Below, in pieces: positions 63,287-64,000 of a stretch of DNA of 64,000 bases. The translations under genes were made by a program, and so were the position numbers. Position 1 is the first letter of the stretch, and each line of letters opens with the position of its first letter. The DNA is from Lachnospiraceae bacterium. GTDB taxonomy: Bacteria > Bacillota > Clostridia > Lachnospirales > Lachnospiraceae. The notes beneath the pieces are model-generated. The model ran no database searches. It was not told the origin of the DNA and was given only the letters and a program-made list of their open reading frames with translations. The stretch covers positions 212,171-276,170 of the forward strand of contig JAFZOS010000065.1 of NCBI GenBank assembly GCA_017550535.1. The letters are read 5' to 3'.

Positions 63287-64000
63287 TTAAACCGGAGGAA
63301 GTACGAACACCTGGCCTATATCAATAAGCGAGGGATTATTAATTATACCCGAATTCAGTTCATATATCTCTACCCACCTGCTTCCGTCGCCAAGCTTTTC
63401 TTTGGCTATGTTCCACAGGCAGTCACCTTTTACAACCGTATATGATGTGCTATCCGTATCTGCGGATACAGCCTCTTCGCCATCTTCTTCCTTATCCCCG
63501 GCCTTAACTTCGGTATCATCTGCCGCAGCTTCTTCTGTCACGGCCTCCGCTTCGGCTTTATCCTTTTCCTCCTGTGCCTCGGCTTTCAATTCCTCTGCCT
63601 CAGCCAATGAAGCATCGGCCTCCGCTTTGACCTCGTCAGCGGCACTTATCGTTTCATCAGCCTTCTGTTTGGCCTCGTTTATGATATCATCGGCCTGCGC
63701 CTTCGCATCATCGATTATGGACTCGGCTTCCTTCTTTGCATCATCGATGATCGCCTGCGCCTCATCCTGAGCATTCTTCTTCTCAACCTCTGCCAGTATC
63801 GCTTCGGCTTCCTCGGCTGCCGCGTCCTCCGCATCTACGGATTCCCCTTCCCCTGCTTCCTCAGCCGGTTCCTCTTTGGGCTCTTCTGCGGCTTCCTCTT
63901 CTTTTACGTCCTCGGCAGGTTCCTCTACCGCTTCTTCTGTATCTTCAGCTGCCGCTTCTTCTACCGCTTCCTCTTTGGGCTCCTCCGCAGCTTCCTCTTC
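63287..64000 (-). CDS. LysM domain protein with long Glu/Ala-rich region (C-terminal part)
   Basis: The reading frame is open from the right window edge to the TAA at 63287, giving 237 residues of a longer protein. About 185 residues are low-complexity Glu, Ala, Asp and Lys with short repeats (IIDDAQAKADDIIDSEAEK-like, and EEPKEEPAE-like nearer the edge). They may form a long charged helix or coiled coil. The last 48 residues are one LysM domain (YTVVKGDCLWNIAKEKLGDG to IGQVFVLPPV) that binds peptidoglycan or related glycans. The N-terminus, with any signal peptide, is outside the window. Confidence 0.75.
   Translation of the reverse strand, partial: EEEAAEEPKEEAVEEAAAEDTEEAVEEPAEDVKEEEAAEEPKEEPAEEAGEGESVDAEDAAAEEAEAILAEVEKKNAQDEAQAIIDDAKKEAESIIDDAKAQADDIINEAKQKADETISAADEVKAEADASLAEAEELKAEAQEEKDKAEAEAVTEEAAADDTEVKAGDKEEDGEEAVSADTDSTSYTVVKGDCLWNIAKEKLGDGSRWVEIYELNSGIINNPSLIDIGQVFVLPPV

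Noticed and set aside
63287..63607. Short 106-codon LysM gene starting at a TTG
   Set aside because: The frame is open without stop to the window edge and the same Glu/Ala-rich composition continues, so it is the end of a longer gene.

Overview
The window looks like a chromosomal segment of a Lachnospiraceae-type member of the Clostridia (low-GC Gram-positive). The housekeeping gene order is typical of Firmicutes: ispF-cysE-cysS-mrnC-rlmB-sigH, yicC-gmk-rpoZ-rimO-pgsA-cinA-recA-recX with rny next to it, and ribD-ribE-ribBA-ribH. Ribosome binding sites are strong (AGGAGG type). Several families common in this group occur, including DUF5721, Mbeg1-like lipase, BspA-like repeat proteins and DUF6320. 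I infer the group from gene content, not from a marker gene search. Almost all genes lie on the minus strand.

Layout. 1-4264: arginine biosynthesis (argB end, argJ, a GNAT gene and divergent argG around candidate ArgR boxes), then two small conserved genes. 4261-12842: a compact type VII (ESX/WXG100) secretion operon transcribed leftwards in the order EssC ATPase, YukD-like protein, four WXG100 proteins, a vWA-TM-FHA membrane protein and an Mbeg1-like lipase with a C-terminal helical module. It has its own promoter and no recognisable EssA, EssB or EsaA. 13094-14128: a membrane protein with two N-terminal zinc fingers. 14195-26979: an AT-rich block of three very large secreted proteins (bacterial Ig-like, BspA leucine-rich, InlB B-repeat) that share a near-identical C-terminal module, with a SIR2-like gene and a small helix-turn-helix gene among them. 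The block is preceded by a strong promoter, a cyclic-di-GMP-I riboswitch and an intrinsic terminator (27000-27163). A GGDEF protein that could make c-di-GMP is encoded at 49454-50752.

27221-42429: tRNA-Thr, a DUF362 ferredoxin-like protein, sigH, rlmB, mrnC, cysS, cysE, ispF, a lipoprotein, tRNA-Met, rny, the recX-recA pair under a promoter with LexA boxes, and the cinA-to-yicC operon. 42430-42736: the yicC promoter, two structured 31-bp palindromic repeats and a terminator. 42737-43945: a secreted protein built of 29-residue repeats. 44163-50752: rqcH on the plus strand, then the riboflavin operon led by a PAS-GGDEF gene. 50784-55632: a nucleoside-type ABC importer with its BMP lipoprotein. 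55700-61176: a protein combining an EF-Tu domain 2-like barrel with SseB-like domains, an ACT protein, phenylacetate-CoA ligase, uracil phosphoribosyltransferase and uracil permease. 61330-64000: an acyltransferase and DUF6320 pair on the plus strand and the C-terminal end of a LysM protein.

The gap of more than 300 bases at 26980-27365 holds the riboswitch, promoter and tRNA-Thr region. The gap at 42430-42736 holds the yicC promoter, the palindromic repeats and a terminator. No CRISPR array, insertion sequence, integrase or rRNA was seen. All calls come from reading the sequence; no database search was run.
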